Assembly (NCBI GenBank): GCA_008330645.1 | Contig: VLTN01000053.1 | Span: 124,001 to 188,000 of the forward strand | DNA: 64,000 bases | Reading direction: 5' to 3' | DNA from: Cafeteria roenbergensis | Lineage: Eukaryota > Sar > Bigyra > Bicosoecida > Cafeteriaceae | Part shown: piece by piece, positions 40,589-52,931 of the stretch | Layout of the letters: each line of letters begins with the position of its first letter | How positions within the stretch are numbered: the stretch's first letter is position 1 | Position numbers and translations under genes: made by a program | Notes under the pieces: generated by a model | Databases searched by the model: none | What the model was told of the DNA's origin: nothing | The model's input: only the letters and a program-made list of their open reading frames with translations

Positions 40589-42133
40589 ATGCCGAGAAAG
40601 CCAAATGCCGGGGGCGGCAAGAACAACACCCTCGACCTCTCGCGTGTCCGCAACCCCTTTAGCAAGTTTGGCATGGCCCAGATTCGCTCGGGTGGCAAGG
40701 GCTGGGCCGCAATGAAGTCCGGCGGGCGCGGGCGCGGGCGTGGGCGCGGACGCGGACGCGGCGGGGGCTCGGGAGGCAGCGACGGCGGACGCGGAGGCGG
40801 CAGAGGCGGGCGCGGCGGCGGGCGCGGCGGCCAGTCGCGCTTCGCCGTGCCGGAGCACTTGAAGCACGAGGTGGGGAGCTGCGCCGTCGCGCCCGGTGGC
40901 GTGTCTGGCGCCGACTTTGCTCCGACGCGCTTGTTCAAAGGGCATATGGACGACGTCGGCATGGCGGCCGGCAACCAGGCCATGGTGCTGTCCTTGCTCG
41001 AGCAGATTGGCGGCGGCGGCGACGACGAGGCTGATGGCATGGTCGACGTTGATGTCATGGCATTCGAGGCCGCCGTTGCTTCGGCCGAACGTATGACCGA
41101 AGCTGGCGAGGGGCTTTCGGGCGCGGGAGAGGGGGGGAGGGGCAAGGGCGCAGCCGCCGGCGATGGGCCCAGCGGGGGCGAGGAGGACGAGGACGAGGAC
41201 GGGGACGAGGACGAGGAGGAAGAGGAAGAGGAGGAGGACGACCCGACGGCAGCGGCGGCCGACGCCATCCAGCGCGCCGAGGCGGCGCTGAAGCCTGGGT
41301 GCAGCGCCGCGCTGCTGCTGCACCTGGCCGGGGGTGTGCTCCCCGACGGAACAGGCCGGTTCCGCTTCTCGCCGGCCGCCGCCGCAGCGGCCCTCAATGC
41401 CACGGGGGGCAGGGACGTTGGCGCCGCGCTCGACCACCTGTGCCTTCACCTTCCCGAGGACGAGGTCGCGGCCGCCATGCCGGAGCTTCCCGCGCAGCGG
41501 CGGCGTCGCCTCAGGGAGGAGGCACAAGCAAGGGCGGCGGCAGCGGCGGCCAGCAAGCCCGCAGCTGCCGCGTCAGCAGCCACGGGCACGGCTCCAGCAG
41601 CCGCCGAAACAAGCTCTGCCGCCGCTGCGACGGCGACGGCGGCATCTGCCCCCGGCTCCCGCGTTCGCGTGGTGAGCTCCGTGGACTGGGCGGCTGAGAG
41701 CCGCGTGGCGCGTCTCTGTGCCCTCGGCTTCCCCCGCCAGCTCACCATCAAGCTGCTGACTTGGGCGGGGCTGCGGGCAGGGGCGGCGCAGTGGGCTCCG
41801 GCTCACGGCTCTGCCGGCAGGGCCGCTCGGAGGCTGCGCCTTCCGGGGCAGCACTTCGACCCCAACGGGCTGGCCGCCGCCAGAGCGGCGGCGCGATGGC
41901 TTGGGCAGCCCGAGGAGGATGAGGAGGACGACGAGGAGGACGAGGAGGTGGCGGGGGGGGCGGCGGGCCGGCGCGATGGCAAGGCGCAGGAGTCTCCGCA
42001 GGCGGCGGCCGAGGCGGCGGGGTTGGCGGCGGAGCTGGCCGTGCAGCGGACGCTGCTCCGGGCGCTGGGCTTGCAGGTGGGCGCGTGCGGGGCGGGGCCT
42101 GAATCGCTGCGCTCTGAGAGGCGCGTGCGGCGT

Positions 42134-42164
<31 letters not shown>

Positions 42165-45100
42165 CCCAGGCGGCGGAGGGCGGGGGCCTGCTGGAGGTGC
42201 TGTTCGAGGCGGCGGCGGAGGCCGCGGAGGCGCGGCGGCAGGAGCTGGAGGTGCTTGCGCTCATGACTGACGGCCCAGCCGAGGAGGAGGCGTCCTCTGG
42301 GGCGGCGGGGGAGTCGAGCGGTGTCTCGGACGTGGTGCTCGCAGAGAGCGATGCGGGGTGGCGCCACGCGCTGCGTGGCTTTGAGCGGCGGCCGGGCGGC
42401 TCTGCCGACTCCTTCGTGCTGCTGCCTGACTGGCGTGTGCGCGTCGGGCGTGCGCAGGCCACATTTTGCACGGCTCTGCCAGTCAAAGTGGCAGGGCAGA
42501 GCCCGCTGGAGGACAGCGCCGGGAGGGGCGGCGGGGCGGACGCGAGGCGCCCCAGGAAGGGCCCGGCGGGCATGGGGGCGGAGGCGCGGCGCGCGGAGGC
42601 CAAGGCGGAGGCGGGGCGGCGGGCGCACGAGAGCGCAGCTGCGGAGCGGCGGCTCTTCGTTCACACGCTGACGCTGGAGGCGCTGGCCGGCCCCGTGGCG
42701 CAGGGGTGCCTGGAGGGGCTCTACCCCACTGCGGGCGACGGGGCGGAGGGCCTGCTGGCGGGGCTGGAGGGGCTGGAGGAGGGCGCTCGCGCCGCCGCTG
42801 ACGAGGGCAGCCCGATGCCGCTGCTGGCCGTGCGGTGCCCCACCCTGAGCGCGGGGCTCTGCGGCTGCCTCAACGTCGCGCTGCAGAGGGCCACGCCGCG
42901 GCTGGCCGAGGCGGGGGGCGGGTGCGGGGTGCTGCTCGCCGCTGTTGAGTGGCTGCGCGGCGGCGGCGCGGCGGCTGCCGTGGCGGCAGGGAAGGCGGCC
43001 ACCGGCGAGTGGCAGACCCGCGGGGCGGAGGACGCGGCCACGCTGCTTCGCGGTACGTCGGACGCGCTGTGGTCGGATGACCACGACGGCGTGAGCCTGG
43101 TCGACCTGTGCGGGCCGATGGAGGAGGAGTCCCTGTGGGAGGCGGTGGAGAACGTGGTCAAGGCAGTGGGCGCCGACAAACCCAACGCGATCCCTGCTGC
43201 AAAGACCCCAGCTGCGGCAGCAGCGCCTGCTGCGAGTGCATCGGCCGGAGCACGGGGCGCCGCGTCTGGGGCGGGGCCTAGCGGACGCGGCAGTGCTGGG
43301 GGCGGGCCGCGATCCACGGGCAAGCAAGCAGGCTCACACGCCGCAGCGGCGGCAGCGGCTGCCGCCACGCCGCCGGCCCGGGCCGCCAAGGCCGGAAAGA
43401 CCGCAGCAAGCGCAGCTGCCGCCCCCAGCGCCGCTGCAGCGCGGCCTGGCAAGGCCGCTGCATCCGGCGGAGAGGGCCGCGCAAAGTCCGCCGCACCGGC
43501 CGTCGTGCCCAGCCCCACCGGGTGGACGTGTCCGTCTTGTGGGCGAGAGGCGCGCTGGTCGGAGTTCGGCCCGGCGTCTGGCACCGCAGCGTCCTCTGGC
43601 GCCGGCCGAGGCGGCAAGCGGGCTCGCGGCAACCGAGCCGGCGGCGCCTCCGCCCCGGAGCCGCAACCTCTGCAGGTTCGAGGCAGCGTGGCCGACAACC
43701 AGCTCGAGGTTCGGTGCGGAGGGGGGCCTTCCCCCGGCGGGTGCGGAGTGTGGAGCCCCGTGACCACGCGCGAGGGCGGGCGCAAGGGCGCCGCGCTGCT
43801 GCCGGGGGTGGCGACCATGCTCCGTGCCGCTGGGCAGAGCCTCCCCGTGCCGGGCAGGCCGACGGCGGTGGGGGGGACCTACGCCAAGGAGGTTCTCTCG
43901 ACGGTGGAGGAGCAGGCGGCAGCGTGGCCGTGGCTCTTCCAGGGCGGCGAGGCGGCCACAGCGGCGGCGACCGCATCCCGAGGCGGCGCGGCGGGCGAGG
44001 ACGACGAGATGCAGCAGCTTCACGGGGCGGCAGGGGCTGCGGCAAAGGCTGCGGTGGCGCGGTCTCTCGGCACCGACGCCCGCGCTTTGGCCGAGCGTGA
44101 GGAGCGCATCGCTCACATGGAGGCGGCGGAGAACAGGAAGCTGCTCCGCGAGCTGCAGGCCCGTGAGGCCCGTCCCGAGTACAAGCGCATGCTCGAGCAG
44201 CGAAAGGGCCTTCCCGCCTACGGCATGCGCGAGGACATCGTGGACATGGTGAGGCGCAACCAGGTGGTGATCATCTCCGCCGAGACGGGCGCAGGAAAGA
44301 CCACCCAGGTCGGCCAGCTGATCATGGACGACGCGGCGCGGCGCGGCGAGGGGGCGAGGACCAACATCCTGTGCACGCAGCCGCGGCGCATCTCGGCGCT
44401 GGGCGTGGCGCGGCGCGTGGCAGACGAGCGCTGCGAGCGAGTGGGCGGGTCCGTCGGCTACACGATCAGGCTCGAGTCGAAGCGCTCCAAGGACACCCGT
44501 CTCCTCTTCTGCACCACCGGGGTCCTCCTCCGCCGGCTGCAATGCGATCCCCAGCTCGAGGGCGTCTCCCACGTGCTGCTGGACGAGGTGCACGAGCGCA
44601 CGCTGGACGGCGACTTCGCGCTCATCATCCTGCGCCGGCTCATCCGCAGCGAGCGGCCGGACCTCAAGCTGGTGCTGATGAGCGCAACCATCAACGCGGA
44701 CCTCTTCTCCGCATACTTCAAGGGTCCCGGGGGGCGGCCCGCACCCGCGGTGGACATCCCGGGCCGCACGTTCCCGGTGCGAGCGCTCTTCCTTGAGGAC
44801 GCTATGGACGCGGCGGTGCGCGCCACCGGCTACGAGTGCCTGCCCCGGACAGAATTCGCGCACGACCCGGCGGCAGCAGCGAGAGGCAAGGGCGGCAAGA
44901 GCGGGGGTGGCAGCCGGGGGTCTGCTCGCGGCGGCGGCGGCGGAGGCGGCGGAGGCGGCGGCGGTGGCGGGGGCAGAGCAAGTGGAGGCGGCGGCGGCGG
45001 AGGCGGCGGCGGAGGCGGCACCAAGGGCCGCGGCGACGTCCCTGAGAAGGAGTGGCTGGATCTGCGACGCAGGTACCCGGCCGGCAAGTTCAGCGACCAA

Positions 45101-47860
45101 GCTGTTCGCTCGCTGTACTGGATGGACCCGGAGGCGGTGGACAAGAACGTGGACCTCCTCGAGGCGGTGGTGGCCCACATCTGCCGGGAAGGGCCGGCTG
45201 GGGACGGAGCGATTCTGGTGTTCATGCCGGGGCTGGCAGAAATCACCGCCGCTTGCGCCAGGCTCTCGACCTCAGCGCTGGTGGCCGAGGCGGCGCGTGC
45301 GGGGGCGCGCAGAGGCGGTGCTGCAGGGGCCTCCACACGGGTGGGAGGCAGGGGCGGGCTTGAGGCAGGGGCTGCTGCCGGGGGCAGCGCCCTGCGCGTG
45401 TACCCGCTGCACAGCGCGCTCAGCACGGAGGAGCAGACCGCCGTGTTCGACCACCCGCCCCCCGGCATGCGCAAGGTTGTTGTGGCTACCAACATCGCCG
45501 AGACGTCCATCACCATCGACGACGTGGTGTACGTTGTGGACTGCTGTCGGCACAAGGAGAACCGCTACGACCCGACAACCCGCCTCGCAAGCCTGGAAAC
45601 TGACTTTTGTCCGCAGTCCTCGGGCAAGCAGCGCAGGGGCCGCGCGGGGCGCGTGAAGCCTGGGATGTGCTTCCACCTCGTCACGAAGGAGCGCTTCGCG
45701 TCCCTGCCCGACTTCCAGACGCCTGAAATGCTGCGAGTGCCGCTGGACGAGCTGATCCTGCAGGTGCGCGCCCTCAACTTGGGGGCCATTGCGCCGTTCC
45801 TCAAGGAGGCGCTGAACCCGCCAACGGACGAGGCCATTGACGCGTCGCTGCAATCCCTGCGCGGACTCCGGGCCCTCGACGCCGCGCACGACGACCGGCT
45901 CACGCCCCTCGGCTTCCACCTGGCGTCCCTGCCCGTGGAGCCTCGCATCGGCAAGCTCCTCATCCTTGGGGCGGTGTTCCGCTGCCTCGACCCCGTGCTC
46001 ACCGTGGCGGCCTCGCTCAGCTTCCGCTCCCCCTTCGTCGCCCCCATGGACAAGCGGGAGGAGGCCGACGAGGCAAAGCGTGACTTCGCCATCGACGCAT
46101 CTGACCACCTCACGGGGCTCACTGCGTTCAACCGCTGGCGCGCGGTGCGCTTCGGCAGGGGCTCCGCGTTCACGCAAGCGGCCTCCTCCCGCGGCGCGGC
46201 AGAGCGCACGTTCTTGCGGCAGTCGTTCCTGTCTCGCAACACCCTCGGCATGATCTGGGACCTTCGCAACCAGTTCTTCGAAGCCCTCGTGGGCATCGGG
46301 TTCGTACCTCCGGTGCCAGGCGCGAGGCGCCGTGGCGGCGGCCGCAGCCGCGACAGCCCCGACGCAGGCGGCGCCGACCCCTCCGCGGAGTACAACACGC
46401 ACGCGGTGAACATCGAGCTCGTCAAGGCCGTGCTGGCAGCGGGCCTGTTCCCAAACCTGGCGCAGGCCGAGCCAGCCTCGCTGCGCAAGCCGGGCAAGGG
46501 CAGCTCCGCCCCGAAGCTGGTGACCCGTGACGGCGACGTGGCAATCCACCCCTCCAGCGTGCTGTACGGCCGGCCGTCGCTGCCCCACGGCACCGGCTTC
46601 CTCGTGTTCCTCGAAAAGGTCAAGACGAGCCAGGTGTGGCTCCGCGACGCGACGGCCATCGGGCCCTACCCGCTGCTGCTCCTTTGCGGCTCTCTGGACG
46701 TCGTCCACGGGCGGGGCGCGGTCGTGGTTGACGGCTGGCTCCCGTTTCGCGCGCCCCCGCGCATGGCCGCCCTGCTGCGCCAGCTGAGGCTGCGCCTCGA
46801 GGAGCTGCTCCGTCTCAAGATCCTCGACCCGGACGCAGCTGCCGAGGGCGAGGAGCGCCTCGTGACGGCGGTTTCGCGCCTGTTGCTCAGCGAGGGCGGC
46901 GGCATCGCCCTGACCGCGGACGGCGAGGTGGGCGCCTTGGACCAGGACGGGGAGGTGGACCTGCCCTTCTCGCGCACAGAGCGACTCCCGGGACCCACTT
47001 CGGTCAAGGCGGCGGCCTCGGTCCCGGCCCACCGGCTGCCCGAGGCTGGCGCCTCAGCCTCGCGAGGCCCAGGCTCCGTAGGGGGGCGCTCGGCAGCGTC
47101 TGGGGCCAGCTCGGGAAGCAAGCTGCGCCGGGCAGGGGGTGAGGCCCGGACCAGCGCCCACGGGCGGGCGGCGGCGGCGTCGGGAGCAGGCTCCAGCCGC
47201 TTGTCGCAGTCTCGCTCTGCCGCGCCTCCCCACGCCGCACGTGCGGCTCCACCTGCGGCACCGGCGTCTGCTGCCCGTGGTGGCACGCCGGGCCCAGCGG
47301 TGCGCCATGGGCCCGCCACGCGGGACCCCAACGGGCCAGTGCCAGCCTCGGCGGCGCCGCGGTCTTCGCGATCGCGGGCTGCTGCCCACGCACCGGCCCC
47401 AGCACCAGCACAAGCGCCGGCCCCAGCACCGGCACAAGCTGCAGCGGCGTCACGGCGCGAGCCGCGCGGCGGGAGCCGTGGGGCGCCGGCTGGTGGAGGC
47501 GGAGCGGCGGCTTCTACCGCCCCGAGCGGCGCAGGGCGTGGCAGGGGGGAGAGGAGCGGCGGCGGCGGCGGCGGCAGTCACAACAAGGGCGGGGGTCGCG
47601 GCGGCGGCGGCAGTGGTGGCGGGGGTCGCGGCGGCGGCGGCAGTGGTGGCGGGGGTCGCGGCGGCGGCGGCAGTGGTGGCGGGGGTCGCGGCGGCGGCGG
47701 CAGTGGTGGCGGGGGTCGCGGCGGCGGCGGCAGTGGTGGTGGGGGTCCCGGGGGCGGGGCCAACCGGTCCGGCGGGAGCTCCGGCTCCGGCGGAGGCGAA
47801 GGAGGCAGCGGAGGCGGCACTCGCAGCGCCCGCCGCCGGCGCCGAGGGAACAAGGACTGA
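40589..47860 (+). CDS. DHX57/DHX29-like DExH-box RNA helicase
   Basis: A 2423-residue frame without introns. Order: RGG-rich N-terminus (about 45-85), acidic tract, UBA-like helices (ESRVARLCALGFPRQLTIKL, about 370-390), long Ala-rich region, a CPSC zinc-knuckle-like patch (WTCPSCGREARW), then the helicase core. Motif I is SAETGAGKTTQV (about 1230), motif II is DEVH in LLDEVHERTLDGDF (about 1332), motif III is SAT in LMSATINADLF, and motif VI is QRRGRAGRVKPG (about 1680). HA2/winged-helix and OB-fold regions follow. DEVH rather than DEAH, the UBA and the size favour the DHX57/DHX29/YTHDC2 branch over splicing helicases. A Gly-rich insert (about 1443-1483) separates the two RecA lobes. The C-terminus is a second Gly/Arg-rich RNA-binding tail. 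Confidence 0.9.
44915..45035 (+). repeat. GGC-repeat insert between helicase lobes
   Basis: GGC/GGA-rich simple sequence encodes about 40 mostly Gly residues between the first RecA lobe and the VEWLDLRRRYP-like segment. It has no GTGAG/GCAG pair, so it is read as coding, not as an intron. Confidence 0.8.
47591..47740 (+). repeat. Five exact 30-bp coding repeats (GGRGGGGSGG)
   Basis: Units start at 47591, 47621, 47651, 47681 and 47711 and are identical except for one final base. Each encodes GGRGGGGSGG. The near-perfect identity means recent expansion or gene conversion. It forms the RNA-binding tail of the helicase. Confidence 0.95.
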
Positions 47861-48252
47861 GCGTTTCGGTGCGATTGGCGCGGAACGCTAAAAGCTGCGT
47901 GGCTTGTCAACCAGGCTGAAGCACAATTCGATTTCGCGAGTGCTGCAATTCAGTGCTAGCTGCCTTTGACGCGCATGTGGCACACAGGCGCACGCTTCCT
48001 CGCCTCGCACAGTCAAGCGTCATCTGCAATGAAACTGGCGGCCCACTCACGTCGTGGGCACTCCCTGCCGCAGTCCCCAGCCCTCGAGGTGGCCATGCCG
48101 TGGTGCGGCCTGCTCCCCGAACACGACAATTCTGGGTGTCTGGTGCGGCTCTGTTTCACTTTTCTTTGTTTTCCCTTCTCGCTGCAGCAGCCATCGCCAC
48201 CACCACCCCCACCGCCGCTCGACCGGCCGCTCCGGGACACCGGTGGGAGACC
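47861..48252. other. Intergenic spacer with possible 5' UTR intron acceptor
   Basis: 392 bp between the helicase stop and the importin-5 ATG. At about 48155-48190 a T/C-rich tract ends in CTCGCTGCAG, a good splice acceptor 60 bp before the ATG. It suggests an intron in the 5' UTR of the importin gene; I could not fix the donor. Confidence 0.45.
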
Positions 48253-51200
48253 ATGGCATCGCTCGGACCCCTCATGCAGGCGCTGCAGTCTGGAGACAAC
48301 GCCACTCGCCGCGCAGCGGAGGCACAGTGGTTCGCCATGGTCGAGGCTGACGAGGTCGCGGTGAGGGTGCTCTGTCGGGCCCGCAACGCGCTGAGCGCCT
48401 TCCCGCGCCGGGCCTAGCCCGCCCAGCGACGCGATTAGCTCATGGGCAGTTGCCGTCGGTGCGGGGGTGGAGGCTGTGCGCGTCAGCGGAGACTGCTGCA
48501 CCAGCGGTCTTGCGCACGCTGTTGCCCTTCGCGCCTCGCTTCCCCGCAGACTTGCGCCGCGGTGGTGGGAGAGATCCTCTCCAACCCGAGCGCCGACGTT
48601 CGCAGCATGTGCGCCGTCCTGCTTCGGCAGGTCATTGGCCAGGCGTGGGACTCAGTGCCGGTGCCTGCCAGGGAGTCTCGTGAGCTGGATGAGCGCGGCA
48701 AGCACGCGCGCCTTCCGCGCGCCCCGTCGTCCGTGCGAGTGGGCTCCCCGCGCGGGAACGCTACTGGCTGCGCGTTCACCGTGTGCTGGCGCACCGCGAT
48801 TCCCGTGCCTGGGGTGCCGGCGTTGGACGCTTTCCCGCAGTCAAGAGCAGCTTGCTCACAGCTCTGGCCAAGGAGCCGAACAAGGGAGCGCAGCACAAGA
48901 TCGTGCACGTCATCGCCATGACGGCATCCAAGTGCGCGTTTGCCAAGTCCGAGGCGGCCGCCGGGCCCGCGAGGTTCGTGCTGGGCGAGGCCTGGCCCGC
49001 CCTCATGGATGCCTTCCAGACCCTGGTGCGCTCGCCCACAGCCGAGCAGCGCCTCCTCGGCCTCTTCCTCGCGCAGACGCTCCTGTCCATCCTGGGCGAC
49101 GGCCTGGCAGCCGCCTGGGCCGGCCCGCTCCTGCCCCTCCTTCGCTCCCTGCTGACCAGCCCGCCCGACGCCGACGCCGCCATCGCCGCGGCTCGCACGG
49201 CGGTCACCATCATCAGGGTGTTCCACTCCGACACGCACGGTGCCACCGCCGCAGCGGCCATGGCTGCCGCCGCCTCCGGCTCCCCTATGCGGGGCCCCGC
49301 CTCCCCGCACCCGGGCTCTCCCGCGGCAGCAGTGGCAGCCGCTCCGGGCTCGCCCGCCGCTGCCGCCGCCGGCAGCCCGCGCTCTCCCGCGTACGGCACC
49401 CCCGGCCGCGGCTCCCCGGCCGCGGCCGGCTCCCCGGGCGCAGGGCCCTCGCCCTCGAAGATGTCCCCCCAGGTGCAAGCGCTCCAGCAGCAGCTTCTCG
49501 TGCCTCTGCTCTCGGTGGTGCGGACTGCCCTCGGGTCCGGCACCACGGAGGGCGACGCCCGCCACGTGATCCAGGACTTCGTGGAGCTGGTGCGCTTCAA
49601 GAGCACCTTCGTCCGGCCTGTGCTCCCCGAGCTGATGGGCATGCTGACCACCGTGCTGCGGACCGACGCGCTCGAGGACGCCACGCGCGTGGCGGCGCTG
49701 GAGCTCGCCGTGACCCTCTGCGAGTTCGCCGGCGGCATGCTCCGCAAGCACAGCGCGGTGGTGGACGCCCTCGTTGCCGAGGTGTGCGAGCGCGTGACCG
49801 AGGTGGACGACGACGCCACCTGGGGCTCCCGGCCCACCCACAAGACGTCCTTCTCCCACGACGAGGACGACGACGAAAACCCAGTGGTGGGCTTCTCCGG
49901 CCAGGTCTTGGACCGCCTGTCCTCCGCCCTCGGAGGCGTGCAGATGGTGCCTCGCGTGCTTGGGGTGATCGGCTCCTGGTTCGAGCACGCCGAGTGGCGC
50001 CGCCGCCGGGCTGCCTGCCTCATCATCGGCCTCGTGGGCGAAGGCAGCAAGAAGGCGCTCTCTCCCCGCATCGACGACATCGCCCGCGGGGTCGCTCGTC
50101 GCTTCGCCGACCCCCACCCCCGCGTGCGCTTTGCGGCGCTGGTCGGGATGGCGCAGCTCATCACCGACTTTGAGGCGCCTGAGAAGGGCTTCAAGTCCTT
50201 CCAGACCGTCACGCACTCGTGGCTCGTGCCCGCCATCGTCGGCTGCTGCTCCGCCTCGACCGCCGCCAGCGGCGCCGAGGCTGAGGCCTGCGGCGGCGTG
50301 GCCGCCTGCCTGGACAAGGTGCGCCAGCTCGCCCTGCACACCCTCCAGCTCTTCTTCCACGCCGACCACTGCAAGCCCAGCTTCGTCCGCCCGCTGGAGC
50401 CCATCATGCGCGAGCTCTTCGCCGTGCTCGCCGAAGGCAGCGTGCCCGCGCGCACCGAGTGCTTCCTCGCGCTGGCCTCCCTCTCAACGGTCATCGGCGA
50501 CGACTTTGCGGCCTTTTACGACACGTTCATGCCCCGCGCCCGCGCCGTGGTCGCCGAGGCCTCTGCGAGCGCGGACGCCGCCACCGGCGACCTCCGCAAC
50601 ACCGCGCTCGAATGCATCGGCGTGATGTGCTCCGTGGTGCCGCAGGAGAAGTGCCGTGCGGATGCCATCGCCGTGATGGAGAGCATCAAGGGCTCCATCA
50701 ACCCAGAGGCCTTCGGGGACGACACCTCCGGCGCGTACAGGGCGGTGGGCCTCGCCTGCGCCCACCTGGCGCGCGCTCTCGGCAGCGACTTCGCGCCGTA
50801 CCTCGGCGCCGTTCTGCCCTCGCTCGTCAACACCATGGCGCAGAACGTGGACATCCGCGTGGACGCTCTGGATGCCGACGAGATCGACAAGTACCACGAC
50901 AGCCGCGGCGCGGGCGGGCCCCGCGTCGTCGACGCCGGCACAGGCCACTCGGCTGGCGTCGTGAACGTGCCGGGGCAGGGCCACCAGCGCGTCACGGTCA
51001 ACTCGGAGGCGCTCCAGCAAAAGACCACTGCTTGCAGCGTCGTGTACCACATCCTGCAGCACGTGGGCGAGGGGGCAACGCTGGGCATCGACCACGTCGC
51101 CGCGGCGGCGGGCAGCTGCGCCACGCAGAGCGGCTCGGAGACGTGCCGCATCATGGGCGTCACGCTCATTCCCCTCGTCGTGCACATCGCGTCCCTTGAC

Positions 51201-51508
51201 AAGGAGGACCCCCACCACGGCAGCAAGCTCCTTGCGGGTGGCCTGGGCATCCTGCTCGACGCCTGGAACCGAGAGTCGTCGGACCTGGTCATGAACACGG
51301 CGGCGGAGGCCATCAACGAGCTCTTCAAGCTCAGCGCGCGCTCTGAGGGCCGCGTCCTCGTCTCCCCGTCCCAGCTGGCCGAGGTGATGGAGTTGCTCGG
51401 CGGCCAGCTCTCCAACTGCGCGGGCCGCTGGGGCGACACCCGCGAGGCGTACCACGAGTGAGTCTGCGCACGCGCTGCTCCCGCTCCCGCTGTGCCTGCC
51501 TCTGATGA

Positions 51509-51580
<72 letters not shown>

Positions 51581-52674
51581 TCCTGCTCTCGGCGTGCGAG
51601 TTGGTCGCCCGGGACGTGTACGCGAGCCGCCCTGCACGTCCCCCGGCCGCTCACCCCGTGCCACGTCGGCCGCTCCGCCTCCCCCCCCCCTCCTGAACTT
51701 GACCCCGCAGTGACGAGGACTACGACGAGCGCAAGGAGGAGATGCTGCGCGAGGCACTGGAGACGGAGCAGGAGATGATGGGCAACATCATCGACGCCGT
51801 CGGCCACGCGCTTCGGGCACACGGCCCCTCCGCCCTCGCAATCATCGGAGAGACCATTCTTCCCGTGGCAGACACGCTCCTTGAGCACCGCGAGGACCCG
51901 CTCCTGCGCTCCGTTGGCGTCTGCGTCTACGACGAGCTGCTCGAGCACGCCCCCACAGAGTCCGCCATCATTGTGCCCAAGATCGTGCCCCACATCACTG
52001 AGGGCATGGCCTCGGACAACAGCGAGCTCCGCCAGAGCGCCGTGTTCGGCGCCGGCCTCCTGGCCAAGGCAGGCGGCGAGGCGGTCAGGCCCGTCCTCCC
52101 GACCCTCGTCGCCGGCCTCAGGGCCTGCCTTGCTGCGCCCGACGCCAACGAGCCAGAGATGAGCCGCGCGACGGACAACGCCGTTGCGTCGCTCCTCCGT
52201 GTGGCGCAGCACCGCTCTGCCGAGCTCGGTGCTGCGGGCGTTGCGGCCGCTCTTGACCCTCTGCTGCAGTCGCTTCCGCTGGAGAACGACGCCATTGAGG
52301 CTCGCTTCGTCCACGGCTGGTTTGTGCGCGCCGTGGGCGCATGCGACCCCGCCGTCGTCGGGGCAGCTGGCGAGCGCGCGGAAGCGTCCCTCAAGCTCCT
52401 GGCAAGCATCGCCGGCGCCCACCTTGCCTCCTCCAGCGCCGACGAGGAGGAGGCGCTGCTGGACGGCGAGTCGGCAGGCCTGGTTGCCCCGGCAGCTGCG
52501 GCTGTGGCTGCCAAGTTCCCCACCCAGGCCGCGGCGGCGACTGCATCCATGGGCGCCGACCTCGCCGGCCTGCTCTCGCCGGATGCCTCTGCCGCCCTGC
52601 GCGAGGCCTCAGCCTACGTCGACGCGTCCTCCACGTCCGCAGCGGCGGTGTGGGTATCCGGGCCGGGGGAGTAA
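48253..52674 (+). CDS. IPO5: Importin-5 (karyopherin beta-3/Kap121)
   Basis: Four exons, 48253-48360, 48550-48679, 48841-51457 and 51711-52674, give 1272 residues. It carries ribosomal proteins and other cargo into the nucleus with RanGTP. HEAT repeats run the full length. Family-like stretches are DNATRRAAEAQWFAMVEAD, SADVRSMCAVLLRQVIGQAW, LEDATRVAALELAVTLCEFA, and WRRRRAACLIIGLVGEGSKK, the last followed by PHPRVRFAALVGMAQLITDF. Others are LKLLAS near the end and YDERKEEMLREALETEQEMM opening exon 4. An insert at about 218-292, made of Gly-Ser-Pro and Ala repeats (GSPAAA units), interrupts the N-terminal HEAT array and is not expected in this family; the protein is about 170 residues longer than the human one. 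Splices are in agreeing phase, and all use GTGAG and GCAG. Confidence 0.93.
51511..51588 (+). repeat. CTG and CTCCTG microsatellite in importin-5 intron 3
   Basis: About eleven CTG units pass into about seven CTCCTG units within the 253-nt intron 51458-51710. In the reverse frame the tract reads as Gln/Glu repeats, which gave spurious open frames. Confidence 0.9.
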
Positions 52675-52931
52675 GTGCAGACGACTTCACACTGAGCCTT
52701 GCGTGTGCTTCGGTTTGAGTTGAGTCTTGGCGCGACGGGCCTGAGTTGGCGCAAGCAAGGATGCTGATGAAGGCCCGGCGAGTGCAGAGGAGGAGTGCGA
52801 TGCCTGAATGCGCTGCACTCGAAACATTGACACAGACACAGCCGCACGCTGCCAGCGAGCGATGGCGAAGGGCGGGGGGTGGCGTGCCACGGGCGCTGGA
52901 GAGCGGGCGCGGCACGCACGCGGCAAGGGCT

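Noticed and set aside
44915-45035. The Gly-rich helicase insert as an intron
   Set aside because: It has no GTGAG donor or matching GCAG acceptor in the right phase and the frame is open throughout.
47591-47740. Regular 30-bp direct repeats as a CRISPR array
   Set aside because: There are no spacers, the units are contiguous and in frame, and the genome is eukaryotic.
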